The translations under genes and the position numbers were made by a program. Below, piece by piece: positions 17,288-26,288 of a DNA stretch of 64,000 bases. The stretch's first letter is position 1; every line of letters begins with the position of its first letter. Where the stretch lies: the NCBI RefSeq assembly GCF_018860545.1, contig NZ_JAHKPN010000026.1:1-64000 (forward strand), given 5' to 3'. The notes under the pieces were generated by a model. It did not search any database, was not told the origin of the DNA, and was given only the letters and a program-made list of their open reading frames with translations. The stretch is from Winogradskyella psychrotolerans. GTDB taxonomy: Bacteria > Bacteroidota > Bacteroidia > Flavobacteriales > Flavobacteriaceae.

Positions 17288-18130
17288 ATGGAAGACATTA
17301 TCGCATACTTTGAAACGATTCCTTCTTCTCATAGAAGTCTTATTCTTGTTGGAGGTCTTACTTTTTTCTGGTTATTAGAAGGGGGTATTCCATTATTTAA
17401 GTTTAAGTATAAAAAGTGGAGACATGCGGTTCCGAATCTGTTTTTTACGCTGACCACGATTATTATAAATTTCGCCTTGGCGTTTTTATTGTTATGGATG
17501 TCAGATTGGGTTACCGCAAATAATTTTGGAATTATAAACTGGTTGCCACCAATGCCGTTATGGTTATATGCTTTGCTAGGAGTTGTATTGCTCGATTTTT
17601 TTGGCGCCTATTTAGCTCATTATGTAGAGCATAGAGTAAAACCACTTTGGATGGTACACATTGTACATCATACCGATCACAGTGTAGACACAACCACAGG
17701 AAATAGGCATCACCCAATAGAAAGTGTAATTCGGTTTTCATTTACGTTACTTGGTGTTTTTATTGTTGGTACGCCTATTGCTTTGGTGATGATTTACCAA
17801 GCGCTGTCTCTTGTATTTACACAATTGACACATGCTAATATTAAAATGCCAAAAGGTTTAGATAAAGCATTAAGCTATGTTATTGTATCTCCGGATATGC
17901 ATAAAATACATCATCATTATAGATTGCCATACACCGATTCTAACTTTGGGAATATCTTTAGTATCTGGGATCGGATTTTTGGAACCTACATGTACATGGA
18001 ACGAGAAAATTTGATTTATGGAGTCGATGTGTTTCCGGATGAAGTTAAAAATGGAAACATTAAAGAGTTACTAAAACAACCATTCCAAAAATATGAAACA
18101 CCAACACTTTCAACAGATGAAGAAATTTAG
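17288..18130 (+). CDS. Sterol desaturase / fatty acid hydroxylase family protein
   Basis: Integral-membrane di-iron oxygenase family. Four N-terminal hydrophobic segments (about 18-36, 50-72, 84-104) precede the histidine boxes: AHYVEHRVK, VHIVHHTDHS, GNRHHPIES and DMHKIHHHY, then the family tail FGNIFSIWDRIFGTY. These histidines bind two irons that hydroxylate or desaturate a lipid; the substrate cannot be deduced. At 280 aa it is a normal member. Its 3' end overlaps the start of the GDPD gene by 14 nt, and a joint role in membrane-lipid metabolism is plausible. Confidence 0.9.
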   Translation: MEDIIAYFETIPSSHRSLILVGGLTFFWLLEGGIPLFKFKYKKWRHAVPNLFFTLTTIIINFALAFLLLWMSDWVTANNFGIINWLPPMPLWLYALLGVVLLDFFGAYLAHYVEHRVKPLWMVHIVHHTDHSVDTTTGNRHHPIESVIRFSFTLLGVFIVGTPIALVMIYQALSLVFTQLTHANIKMPKGLDKALSYVIVSPDMHKIHHHYRLPYTDSNFGNIFSIWDRIFGTYMYMERENLIYGVDVFPDEVKNGNIKELLKQPFQKYETPTLSTDEEI

Positions 18131-18986
18131 TGTCTGCATTGTTTTAATATTACTATGTATGAGCTGCAATTCTCAAAAACAGGTGGATATTCAAGGACAT
18201 AGAGGTTGCAGAGGTTTACTTCCTGAGAATTCCTTGCCCGCTTTTGAAAAAGCCATTGATTTGGGGGTACATACTTTAGAATTGGATATTGTAGTTTCCA
18301 AAGACCTTAAAATTGTGGTCTCTCATGAACCTTTTATGAATCCCGTAATTTGTTTAACTCCTAAAGGTGAAACGCTTCCAAATAATTCAGCAAAAGATTA
18401 TAATTTATATAACATGAGTTATGATGAGATTAAACAATTTGATTGTGGCTCAAAATTTCATCCAACGTATCCTCAGCAAGAAAAACAAAAGACCTACAAA
18501 CCATTATTATCTGAAGTTTTCGATTTAGTAAAAGCGAAGACATCTGATGTAATGTTTAATATTGAAATTAAATCAGAGCCTAGTTATTATGGCATTTTTA
18601 CACCACGGCCAGAAGCATACGTAAAATTGGTTTTAGACGAAATTGAAAAGAATGACATGCTAAGTCGAGTGAATCTCCAATCTTTTGATGTGGTAATTCT
18701 TGAAGAAATAAAAAATCAATCTCCAAAAATGGAAGTGGCTTTATTAGTTGAAGATAATGAAACTATTGGTGAAAAACTTGAACTGTTATCCTTTAAACCT
18801 GAAATAATAAGTCCCTATTTTAAATTATTATCAGAAGAGTCGGTTAAGGATTATCAGGCTAAGGGTTTTCAAGTCATTCCATGGACACTTAACAAAGAAG
18901 AAGACATGAAACAAATGCTATCTTGGCAGGTTGATGGTATTATTACAGACTATCCCGATAAGCTCATTAAAATTTTAAAGAAGTAG
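18117..18986 (+). CDS. Glycerophosphodiester phosphodiesterase lipoprotein
   Basis: Hydrolyses glycerophosphodiesters to glycerol-3-phosphate and an alcohol. Using ATG 18117 gives the lipoprotein signal MKKFSVCIVLILLCMSC; an in-frame ATG at 18093 would add eight polar residues before it. Catalytic and metal residues are all present: GHRG with H28 and R29, ENSLPAF with E37, ELDIVV with E55 and D57, and SHEP with H70. The later parts NIEIKSE, VNLQSFD and VIPWTLN, plus GIITDYPD, are also typical of the GDPD TIM barrel. It is probably periplasmic and coupled to the upstream sterol-desaturase-like gene through a 14-nt overlap. Confidence 0.93.
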   Translation: MKKFSVCIVLILLCMSCNSQKQVDIQGHRGCRGLLPENSLPAFEKAIDLGVHTLELDIVVSKDLKIVVSHEPFMNPVICLTPKGETLPNNSAKDYNLYNMSYDEIKQFDCGSKFHPTYPQQEKQKTYKPLLSEVFDLVKAKTSDVMFNIEIKSEPSYYGIFTPRPEAYVKLVLDEIEKNDMLSRVNLQSFDVVILEEIKNQSPKMEVALLVEDNETIGEKLELLSFKPEIISPYFKLLSEESVKDYQAKGFQVIPWTLNKEEDMKQMLSWQVDGIITDYPDKLIKILKK

Positions 18987-18989
18987 CGC

Positions 18990-20267
18990 TTATTTGTACA
19001 TTATATATTTGAGACGTTTTTTCTTATAAGCTTCCAAATCGTCTTTCCACGTGGCTTTAATTTCTGATTCCGTTAATCCAGCTTCAATCTGTTTTTGTAA
19101 TTTATCAGTTCCGGCATGCGTTGTAAAATTGGCCGTATTAAACACTTTGCTTTTATCCGTAGCGTTATGGTAAGCATCCATAATATATTTTAAAGTAAAT
19201 CTACGCTCAGCATTAATCTTAGATAAATCAACTCCATAGCAAATTTCATTTTCATGTTTTGGGTGTTTAGATCCAAAGTTAGGAACGGGAGAATAATTAA
19301 AGGTGTAATGATTCTTGTCTAAAAATGGAGCTCCGTAGCGTTGAAACTGAAATTCAGTTCCTCTACCAGCATTGATATTAGTGCCTTCAAATAAACCTAA
19401 ACTAGGATATAATATTATAGATTGGTCGTTTGGTAAATTTGGTGAAGGTCGCAGAGGCAAGCTGTAGGTTCTATTATGGTTGTAGTTTTCCATTTTAATA
19501 ACGGTAATGTCACAGGTAACTCCATTGGTTAACCATGCTTCTCCATTAATCATTTTTGCATATTCGCCAATGGTCATACCATGAACTAAAGGAATTGGAT
19601 GCATACCCAAAAAACTACTGTGCTTTTTTTCTAAAACAGGGCCATCAACATAATTGCCATTAGGGTTCGGACGGTCTAAAATTAAAAGCGGAATATTTTG
19701 CTCAGCACAAGCTTCCATTACATAATGCAATGTAGAAATATAAGTGTAAAACCGGACACCAACATCTTGAATATCAAAAACCATAATATCGATATCTTGG
19801 AGCTGAGTTTCATTCGGTTTTTTATGTTTGCCATGTAAGGAGTAAATATCTAGACCTGTTTTAGTATCCTTACCGTCTTTTACCAATTCACCAGCATCTG
19901 CGGTACCTCTAAACCCATGTTCTGGAGAGAATACTTTTTTTATGTTTACATTTAAACGTAATAATGAATCTACGATATGTGTTTGTCCCGCAGCTTTAAA
20001 AACCACGCTCGTTTGGTTGGCAACTACACCAACACGTTTGCCTTTTAATACTGGTAAATATTGTGCGGTTCTATTAGCGCCAACAATTATAGGTTTGTCT
20101 ATTTCATTTGTTGCATGTAAAGTTCCAGAAAGGTCGTTTAACGCTAAAGTATCAAGCTTTGTGTTTCCGGCATCTTGTTTTATATTATTTCCGCAGGAAA
20201 ATGTTACAGCGGAAAACCCAATAATTATAGAGAATAAAACTGTATTTTTGAAAACCTTTAAAAGCAT
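18990..20267 (-). CDS. DUF1343 / NamZ-type exo-beta-N-acetylmuramidase, lipoprotein
   Basis: A 425-aa protein with a lipobox signal (NTVLFSIIIGFSAVTFSC). Characteristic family segments are KRVGVVANQTS, KKVFSPEHGFRGTADAGE, LDIYSLHGKHKKPNETQL, MVFDIQDVGVRFYTYISTLHYVMEAC and LILDRPNPNGNYVDGPVLE. The family's characterised members (NamZ) remove N-acetylmuramic acid from the non-reducing end of peptidoglycan fragments, so a role in cell-wall turnover or recycling is likely. The gene ends 3 nt from the convergent GDPD gene and starts only 8 nt from the divergent permease gene, so its promoter must lie in the permease reading frame. Confidence 0.9.
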   Translation of the reverse strand: MLLKVFKNTVLFSIIIGFSAVTFSCGNNIKQDAGNTKLDTLALNDLSGTLHATNEIDKPIIVGANRTAQYLPVLKGKRVGVVANQTSVVFKAAGQTHIVDSLLRLNVNIKKVFSPEHGFRGTADAGELVKDGKDTKTGLDIYSLHGKHKKPNETQLQDIDIMVFDIQDVGVRFYTYISTLHYVMEACAEQNIPLLILDRPNPNGNYVDGPVLEKKHSSFLGMHPIPLVHGMTIGEYAKMINGEAWLTNGVTCDITVIKMENYNHNRTYSLPLRPSPNLPNDQSIILYPSLGLFEGTNINAGRGTEFQFQRYGAPFLDKNHYTFNYSPVPNFGSKHPKHENEICYGVDLSKINAERRFTLKYIMDAYHNATDKSKVFNTANFTTHAGTDKLQKQIEAGLTESEIKATWKDDLEAYKKKRLKYIMYK

Positions 20268-20275
20268 ATCTAAGA

Positions 20276-21508
20276 GTGAATTTCGAGTTATTTATAGCTA
20301 AACGCATAATTGGCAATAAAACGTATAAAAGTAGTGTATCGGCACCAATAATTAAAATTGGTATCGCAGCAATTGCAATTGGGATTATTGTAATGCTGAT
20401 TGCTATTGCGACAGGAATTGGCTTGCAACAAAAGATTAGAGATAAGGTTGTAGCATTTAACGGTCATATAGAAATTACCAATTATGATACTAATGCATCC
20501 GACGAATCGCAAGTGCCCATTTCTATTAATCAAGAATTTTATCCAAATTTTAAAGATGTTCAAGGTATAAAACACATCCAAGGTGTTGCTCAAAAATTTG
20601 CTGTAATTAGAACTGAAACAGATTTTGAAGGAGTTGTTGTTAAAGGCGTTGGACCGGATTATAATTGGGATTATTTTGAAGAGTTTTTAGTTGAAGGCCG
20701 TCTTCCAGATTATACAAAAGAACGCAACGAAGACATTCTTATCTCTAGTTATTTAGCCAATCGTTTAGGGTTTAATATTGGTGATAAATTTCAAACCTTG
20801 TTCGGGAATCCTTTAAATGACAGTCCTCGTATTATGAGTTTTGAAATTGTTGGGATTTATAATTCTGGTTTTCAAGAGCTCGATGAAAAATTTTGTATTG
20901 CAGATTTAAGACATGTGCAACGACTCAATAAATGGGAATCTGATCAAATAGGAAGTTTTGAAGTTTTTATTGATGATTTCTCGCAGATTGAAGAAAAGAC
21001 GCTTGAGGTCTACAAGACAGTGCCATCTTTAATGAATGCAAGATCTATTACAAGAAAATACTACGCAATTTTTGAATGGATTAAGATTTTTGACAATAAT
21101 ACCTATGGCATTATTGCTATTATGATTATTGTCGCAGGTATTAATATGATTACCGCTTTATTGGTTTTAATTTTAGAACGTACTCAAATGATTGGTATTC
21201 TAAAAGCGCTAGGAAGTTCTAATTGGACGATTAGAAAAGTCTTTCTGTACAATGCATCCTACTTAATCGGTCTAGGTTTACTTTGGGGAAATATAATCGG
21301 TTTAGGGTTATTATTTGCTCAGAAATATTTTAAACTATTCCCACTTAATCCAGATACGTATTATGTAAATAATGCACCGGTTTATATCAGTTGGGATTAT
21401 ATCATTATATTAAACATTGGCACATTTGTGGCTTGTTTACTAATGTTATTAATTCCTTCAGTCATTATTTCTAAGATTTCTCCAGTAAAAGCGATTCGGT
21501 TTGATTAA
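20276..21508 (+). CDS. ABC transporter permease, LolC/LolE-like
   Basis: A 410-aa inner-membrane permease of the FtsX/MacB superfamily: one N-terminal helix (residues about 25-48), a large periplasmic domain (about 50-265), and three C-terminal helices. The C-terminal parts MITALLVLILERTQMIGILKALGSSNWTIRKVFL and SPVKAIRFD are diagnostic. By length and N-terminus (NFELFIAKRI) it resembles the lipoprotein-releasing LolC/E subunit; the ATPase (LolD) is not adjacent. The start is GTG at 20276. It is divergent from the NamZ gene with 8 nt between start codons. Confidence 0.88.
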   Translation: MNFELFIAKRIIGNKTYKSSVSAPIIKIGIAAIAIGIIVMLIAIATGIGLQQKIRDKVVAFNGHIEITNYDTNASDESQVPISINQEFYPNFKDVQGIKHIQGVAQKFAVIRTETDFEGVVVKGVGPDYNWDYFEEFLVEGRLPDYTKERNEDILISSYLANRLGFNIGDKFQTLFGNPLNDSPRIMSFEIVGIYNSGFQELDEKFCIADLRHVQRLNKWESDQIGSFEVFIDDFSQIEEKTLEVYKTVPSLMNARSITRKYYAIFEWIKIFDNNTYGIIAIMIIVAGINMITALLVLILERTQMIGILKALGSSNWTIRKVFLYNASYLIGLGLLWGNIIGLGLLFAQKYFKLFPLNPDTYYVNNAPVYISWDYIIILNIGTFVACLLMLLIPSVIISKISPVKAIRFD

Positions 21509-22024
21509 AAAGCCCTTAGAGTTAGTTGATTGATTTTCGTTAAGACGTTTAAATTTTTCAAAATGAGATGCTGTTCTTTACCGATGCTTGTGAACATTTT
21601 TTATCCCTTGTAAATTAGGATTTTTACGAGATTTTTTAATTAGAAGAATTAATCTGAATTTTAATAAAAACTCTCCGTGAATCTTAGCGTATTCTCCATA
21701 AAATTCCGCGAAACAACTTAAGTATTTAAACTTTGCTTCTCAGCGCCTTTGCACACATTTTATAATCAAAATAATTTAGTTTATAATTTAAAACAATGGC
21801 TCTGTGAATCTTTATGTTTTCTCTGTGGAACTCTGTGTAAAAACTTCCTATTTTTAATAACAAAACATTAATAATTTCAAAATTAGTAAAACGCAACATT
21901 TAGCGTAACTTTGCACTTTCAAAAAAAGAACTGTGAACCGAGCCTAATAAAAAAAGGAGTAATAATTATAGGGGTATATTAAGGGCGAACACATTTCACC
22001 TTTTATAAACAATAAGAAATAGAA
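21509..22024 (+). other. Repeat-rich intergenic region and 5' leader before the cysteine synthase gene
   Basis: No reading frame of note. 21671-21840 carries family A repeat units, among them CTCTCCGTGAATC, CTTTGCTTCTCAGCGCC, TCTGTGAATC, CTCTGTGGAA and CTCTGTGTAA (the last two directly adjacent, 10-bp period). After the promoter box at 21906-21913 there are about 105 nt of leader with G-rich patches (AAAAAGGAG, ATAGGGGTAT, AAGGGCGAAC). I could not match the leader to a known riboswitch class. Confidence 0.6.
21906..21913 (+). promoter_or_regulatory. -7 promoter box of the cysteine synthase gene
   Basis: TAACTTTG, an exact TAnnTTTG, 111 nt before the ATG. The implied transcript has a leader of roughly 105 nt. 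Confidence 0.6.
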
Positions 22025-23005
22025 ATGAATTACGTAGAAAATATATTAGGTACCATAGGTAATACACCATTAGTTAAAATGAATAAACTAGTGGAAGACT
22101 TACCTTGTTTAGTACTCGCTAAATACGAAACATTTAACCCAGGGAATTCTGTTAAAGACCGCATGGCTTTGCAGATGATTGAAGATGCGGAAGCCGATGG
22201 ACGCTTAAAACCAGGAGGAACTATTATTGAAGGTACTTCAGGAAATACAGGAATGGGATTGGCATTAGCAGCTATTGTAAAAGGTTACAAATGTATTTTT
22301 GTGATGGCAGACAAGCAATCTAAGGAAAAGGTTGATATTATGCGTGCCGTTGGAGCAGAAGTTATTGTCTGTCCAACAGATGTAGAACCTACAGATCCAA
22401 GAAGTTATTATTCAGTGTCTAAACGTTTAGGCGAAGAAACACCAAACTCTTGGTATGTTAATCAATATGACAACCCAAGTAATACCAAAGCACATTACGA
22501 AAGTACTGGTCCTGAAATCTGGGAACAAACTGATGGTAAGATAACGCATTTTGTAGTTGGTGTGGGAACTGGAGGAACTATCTCTGGAGTTGGTAAATAC
22601 CTAAAAGAACAAAATCCTAATATTAAAGTTTGGGGAGTGGATACCTACGGTTCGGTATTTAAAAAATACCATGAAACAGGAATTTTTGATGAGAACGAAA
22701 TCTACCCTTATGTAACCGAAGGTATCGGTGAAGATATTCTTCCAAAAAATGTTGACTTTAGTTTAATCGATGGTTTTACGAAAGTAACAGATAAAGATGC
22801 CTGTGTGTATACACAACGTTTGGCCAAAGAAGAAGGCATGTTTTTAGGAAACTCTGCAGGTTCTGCAATAAAAGGAGTGTTGCAATTAAAGGAACATTTT
22901 AAACCAGACGATGTGGTTGTGGTTTTATTTCATGATCATGGGAGTCGTTATGTGGGTAAAATGTTTAATGACGATTGGATGCGTGAAAAGGGCTATATAG
23001 ATTAA
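22025..23005 (+). CDS. PLP-dependent cysteine synthase / cystathionine beta-synthase
   Basis: A 326-aa fold-type II PLP enzyme. The PLP lysine is K44 in NPGNSVKDRMA; the pyridoxal phosphate-binding region is GVGTGGTISGVGKYL and the substrate loop is EGTSGNTGMGLALAA. The segment following (MADKQSKEKVDIMRAVGAEVI, then PTDVEPTDPRSYYSVSKRL) is closer to cystathionine beta-synthase than to CysK/CysM as I remember them, but the C-terminal CBS regulatory pair is absent. It may use serine with homocysteine or O-acetylserine with sulphide. It has its own promoter, a long leader and an intrinsic terminator, so it is monocistronic. Confidence 0.9.
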   Translation: MNYVENILGTIGNTPLVKMNKLVEDLPCLVLAKYETFNPGNSVKDRMALQMIEDAEADGRLKPGGTIIEGTSGNTGMGLALAAIVKGYKCIFVMADKQSKEKVDIMRAVGAEVIVCPTDVEPTDPRSYYSVSKRLGEETPNSWYVNQYDNPSNTKAHYESTGPEIWEQTDGKITHFVVGVGTGGTISGVGKYLKEQNPNIKVWGVDTYGSVFKKYHETGIFDENEIYPYVTEGIGEDILPKNVDFSLIDGFTKVTDKDACVYTQRLAKEEGMFLGNSAGSAIKGVLQLKEHFKPDDVVVVLFHDHGSRYVGKMFNDDWMREKGYID

Positions 23006-23014
23006 GTTATGACT

Positions 23015-23040
23015 TGTCATTTCTGCAAAGGCAGGAATCT
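23015..23040 (+). repeat. Dispersed short palindromic repeat, family B copy 5
   Basis: TGTCATTTCTGCAAAGGCAG then GAATCT, 9 nt after the stop codon. It matches the family consensus with two changes. Confidence 0.75.
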
Positions 23041-23054
23041 ATTTTATTAAAGTA

Positions 23055-23086
23055 AAAATCCTGATGTTATGATCAGGATTTTTTTT
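23055..23086 (+). terminator. Intrinsic terminator of the cysteine synthase gene
   Basis: AAAATCCTGAT, loop, ATCAGGATTTT, followed by T6: an 11-bp perfect stem. Confidence 0.9.
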
Positions 23087-23403
23087 GTTTAACTAGTACT
23101 GTTATTACAAGGTGAGAAAGATTTATGTACTCAAAGCTTTTAGGTTTCGTTCATCATTGATTCTGGTTATGCAAATTTAATTTCAAGATGTAATCTTAGG
23201 ATGTCGATTGGTGTCGTATAAATTAATTGCCATTCATTTGTGTAAGATGCTGTTAATCAGTTCGTAAGTTTTGTTTTATTAGGATTATTGTGTTTTCAGT
23301 AGATTCTTACAAAGAAAATGTCAATAATTTAGTATATATTCGCTAAATGGTAGATTTTACCGATTAGTTGCGTTTGCCCTATCCTAACTTAACTGAACTT
23401 AGC
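23087..23403. other. Intergenic region before the FIST gene
   Basis: No coding potential. TATATTCG at 23335-23342 is one base from the -7 consensus and would give a leader of about 55 nt for the FIST gene. A small GGTA/TACC hairpin follows near 23349. I see nothing else in this stretch. Confidence 0.35.
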
Positions 23404-24531
23404 ATGATTGTAGAGCAATTATCTCTAAAAAATGAAACGTGGTATAATAGTATAACCACTATTAAGGTTGTGCCTAACCTAATCTTATTGTTTGTATCTC
23501 CTAAATTTAAAGACAAAGCAAATCTGGTTAATCAATTATTAGAAACGTATCCTAATGCACAACTTTTAGGGTGTTCTACCGCTGGTGAAATATCTGGAAA
23601 TTCGGTTGCTGACGAATCTGTATCATTAACGGCAATTACATTTGAAAAAGCACAACATAGACTAGAGAAAGTTGATATAGATGATAGCAATAAAAGCTTT
23701 ACTACAGGTGTTAGTTTAGCTCAAAAATTAAATACAGATAATCTAAAGCATATTCTATTGTTTAGCGACGGGCTTAATGTTAATGGATCTGAATTGGTGT
23801 CTGGCATAAGAAGCGTACTGCCAGAGATTGGAGTTACGGGCTGTTTAGCCGCAGATGGTCTCGATTTTAATGAAACATTTGTTATCGCTAATCGACTTAT
23901 TTCTGATAAAATTGTCGTTGGTTTAGGATTATATGGCAACGATTTAAAAGTGGGTTACAGTTCTAAAAGTGGTTGGGAAGGCTTTGGGATTGAGCGTTTG
24001 GTAACCAAATCAGATCATAATATACTCTACGAACTAGATGGCTTGCCAGCACTACAAGTGTATAAATCGTTTTTGGGTGATATTGTATCACAAGAATCTA
24101 GTGCCACGTTGCGTTTTCCGCTAAGCATTAGAGTTGACGAAACTGATGAACCGGTGATTAGAACAGTTGTTAATATAGACGAAGCGCAGCAAAGTTTAAC
24201 CTTTACTGATAGAATACCAAAAGACGCCTTAGTGCGCTTAATGAATTCTAATGTAGATAAATTAATTGAAGGCGCAAAGTGTTCGGCTACCGAGGCCTCT
24301 AAGGAAATTCAGGAAAAAGGTGAATTAGCCATTTTAATAAGTTGTGCAGGCAGACGGAAAATGCTTAAGCAACTAGCAGAAGAGGAGGTTGATGTCGTAA
24401 GAGAAATTATAGGAGAAAAACCAAAAATTACTGGGGTTTACTCCTATGGAGAAATAGGACCATTTAGAGAATTTGCACCATGTAAATTTCACAATCAAAC
24501 CATAACCATTACATTATTTTCGGAATGTTAA
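23404..24531 (+). CDS. FIST domain signal-sensing protein
   Basis: A 375-aa cytoplasmic protein with FIST_N (about residues 20-215) and FIST_C (about 215-360). Supporting pieces are LLGCSTAGEISGNSVADESVSLTAI near 52-76, HILLFSDGLNVNGSEL, GVTGCLAADG, FVIANRLISDKIVVGLGLYG, and the C-terminal GELAILISCAGRRKML followed by GVYSYGEIGPF. FIST domains are thought to bind small ligands, perhaps amino acids, and pair with signalling modules. The ATG at 23404 is preferred over a TTG 36 nt upstream. Its end overlaps the hybrid kinase start by 7 nt, so the pair is probably one sensor unit. Confidence 0.9.
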   Translation: MIVEQLSLKNETWYNSITTIKVVPNLILLFVSPKFKDKANLVNQLLETYPNAQLLGCSTAGEISGNSVADESVSLTAITFEKAQHRLEKVDIDDSNKSFTTGVSLAQKLNTDNLKHILLFSDGLNVNGSELVSGIRSVLPEIGVTGCLAADGLDFNETFVIANRLISDKIVVGLGLYGNDLKVGYSSKSGWEGFGIERLVTKSDHNILYELDGLPALQVYKSFLGDIVSQESSATLRFPLSIRVDETDEPVIRTVVNIDEAQQSLTFTDRIPKDALVRLMNSNVDKLIEGAKCSATEASKEIQEKGELAILISCAGRRKMLKQLAEEEVDVVREIIGEKPKITGVYSYGEIGPFREFAPCKFHNQTITITLFSEC

Positions 24532-26255
24532 ACAAAAATCAACATAGGCTATTAAAGAGGCAAATCGCTAAAGCGGGTTTTGACGATGCAGATATTGAAA
24601 AATTTAAAGACTTTTTCAATGCTGTTGACGATGCTTATAAAGGCTATGATGAAGATATTAAGTATACTGAAATTATCTTAGAAGAAAGTTCTAAAGAACT
24701 TTATAAAGCGAACCAGTCTTTAAAATCGGAAGTGGATAGAGCTGAATCTGAAATAAATATCATCGTAGATACTATTGAAGGTGTCATTTTTAAAACCGAT
24801 TTAAGTGGTAACTTTAAATATTTAAATAAAGCTTGTAAAGACTTATTAGGGATTTCGGCTGAAGAAGCCATTAATAAAAATTATAGAGAGTTTTTAGTTG
24901 GTATTAATAAGGATGAGAATTTAAGACTTCAAAACTTTTTCTCTGAACACCATGATGATTTTGTAACCTTATTAAAATTCTTTAAATCTACTGGCGAAAA
25001 AGTATGGGTTCAAGTACGTTTAGTATTAACCTATGATAATGATGGCATTGCTAATGGCACCATTGGTACAATGACAGACGTTACCCAATTAAAAGAAACT
25101 GAGATTGAATTAAATCACGCAAATAAAACTAAAGACGAATTTTTATCTACAATGTCTCATGAAATCAGAACACCGTTAAATGCTGTAATTGGTATGTCTG
25201 ATATCTTGTTAATGGAAAAGTTCTTGCCAGAACAATTAGAAAACCTTCAAGTATTAAAATATTCTAGTGAGCATTTATTAGCTTTAATTAACGACTTGTT
25301 AAATCTCAACAAATTTAAATCTAATGAAGTTAAATTAGTTGAAACTGATTTTAATCTTTCAGAATTAATTCAAAATATTCAGCTACATTTTAAACATACG
25401 GCTATTAACAATAACCTAAGTTTTGAAACCATATTAGATAGCAGTATTCCAGCAGTTTTAAAAGGAGATAGCTTAAAATTATCTCAAGTATTAAAAAACT
25501 TACTGAGCAATGCGTTTAAATTCACACATGAAGGAGGCATTGTATTTAAGATTGAATTATTAAATATTAACAAAGAAGCAACCTCAATTAGATTTAGCGT
25601 AAAAGATTCTGGTATTGGAGTGTCTTACGATAAACAAAAAGATATTTTTAAAAGTTTTGTGCAAGCTAGTGCCAACACGTCTCAGTTATATGGTGGATCA
25701 GGACTTGGATTGTATATCAGTAAAGAATTATTAAGTATTCAGGCAACAAGTCTTCAGTTAGAAAGTAAAGAAGGAGAAGGATCATATTTTTGGTTTGATA
25801 TTACGCTTAAAAATTCAGATAATGTCAATGTTTTAAAACAAAGTCAAATAGCAAAAACGAATCCGATTGCTTTAAATGTACTCGTTGCAGAAGATAATAA
25901 TATAAATGCTTTAGTACTAAAAAAGTTATTTAATAAGTGGGAAATCAACTACGAGATAGCAAAAAATGGGCAAGAATTATTAGATATATATCATCATAAA
26001 GATTTTGATCTCATTTTAATGGATTTACAAATGCCAATATTAAATGGATATGATACCGCAAGAGTTATTAGAAAAATGGTTGATATCGGTAAATCTACAA
26101 TCCCTATTATTGCATTAACAGCTTTTTCTAAATCAGAAGTTCAAGACAAAACAAAACGTTATAAAATGAACGGGTATCTTAGTAAACCATTCAACGTTAA
26201 TGAACTACATGAGTTGTTGAGTTTTTACAGTGTTAAAAAACAGGAAGTAGGATAG
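24525..26255 (+). CDS. PAS-containing hybrid histidine kinase
   Basis: A 576-aa cytoplasmic kinase with no membrane segment. Order: N-terminal helical/coiled-coil region (1-75), PAS domain (about 76-190), HisKA with phospho-accepting H212 in STMSHEIRTPLNAVIG, HATPase_c with N-box NLLSNAFKF (N329), G1 DSGIG (361-365) and G2 GGSGLGLYIS (390-399), then a receiver domain from about 450 with acidic pair E457/D458, phospho-accepting D500 in LILMDLQMP, Thr in IALTAF and Lys in YLSKPF. It begins inside the FIST gene and has no partner response regulator nearby, so output may be through a remote phosphotransfer protein. Confidence 0.95.
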   Translation: MLNKNQHRLLKRQIAKAGFDDADIEKFKDFFNAVDDAYKGYDEDIKYTEIILEESSKELYKANQSLKSEVDRAESEINIIVDTIEGVIFKTDLSGNFKYLNKACKDLLGISAEEAINKNYREFLVGINKDENLRLQNFFSEHHDDFVTLLKFFKSTGEKVWVQVRLVLTYDNDGIANGTIGTMTDVTQLKETEIELNHANKTKDEFLSTMSHEIRTPLNAVIGMSDILLMEKFLPEQLENLQVLKYSSEHLLALINDLLNLNKFKSNEVKLVETDFNLSELIQNIQLHFKHTAINNNLSFETILDSSIPAVLKGDSLKLSQVLKNLLSNAFKFTHEGGIVFKIELLNINKEATSIRFSVKDSGIGVSYDKQKDIFKSFVQASANTSQLYGGSGLGLYISKELLSIQATSLQLESKEGEGSYFWFDITLKNSDNVNVLKQSQIAKTNPIALNVLVAEDNNINALVLKKLFNKWEINYEIAKNGQELLDIYHHKDFDLILMDLQMPILNGYDTARVIRKMVDIGKSTIPIIALTAFSKSEVQDKTKRYKMNGYLSKPFNVNELHELLSFYSVKKQEVG

Positions 26256-26288
26256 CGGCTATAATCTAAGATTTTAGTATTTTAGAGG

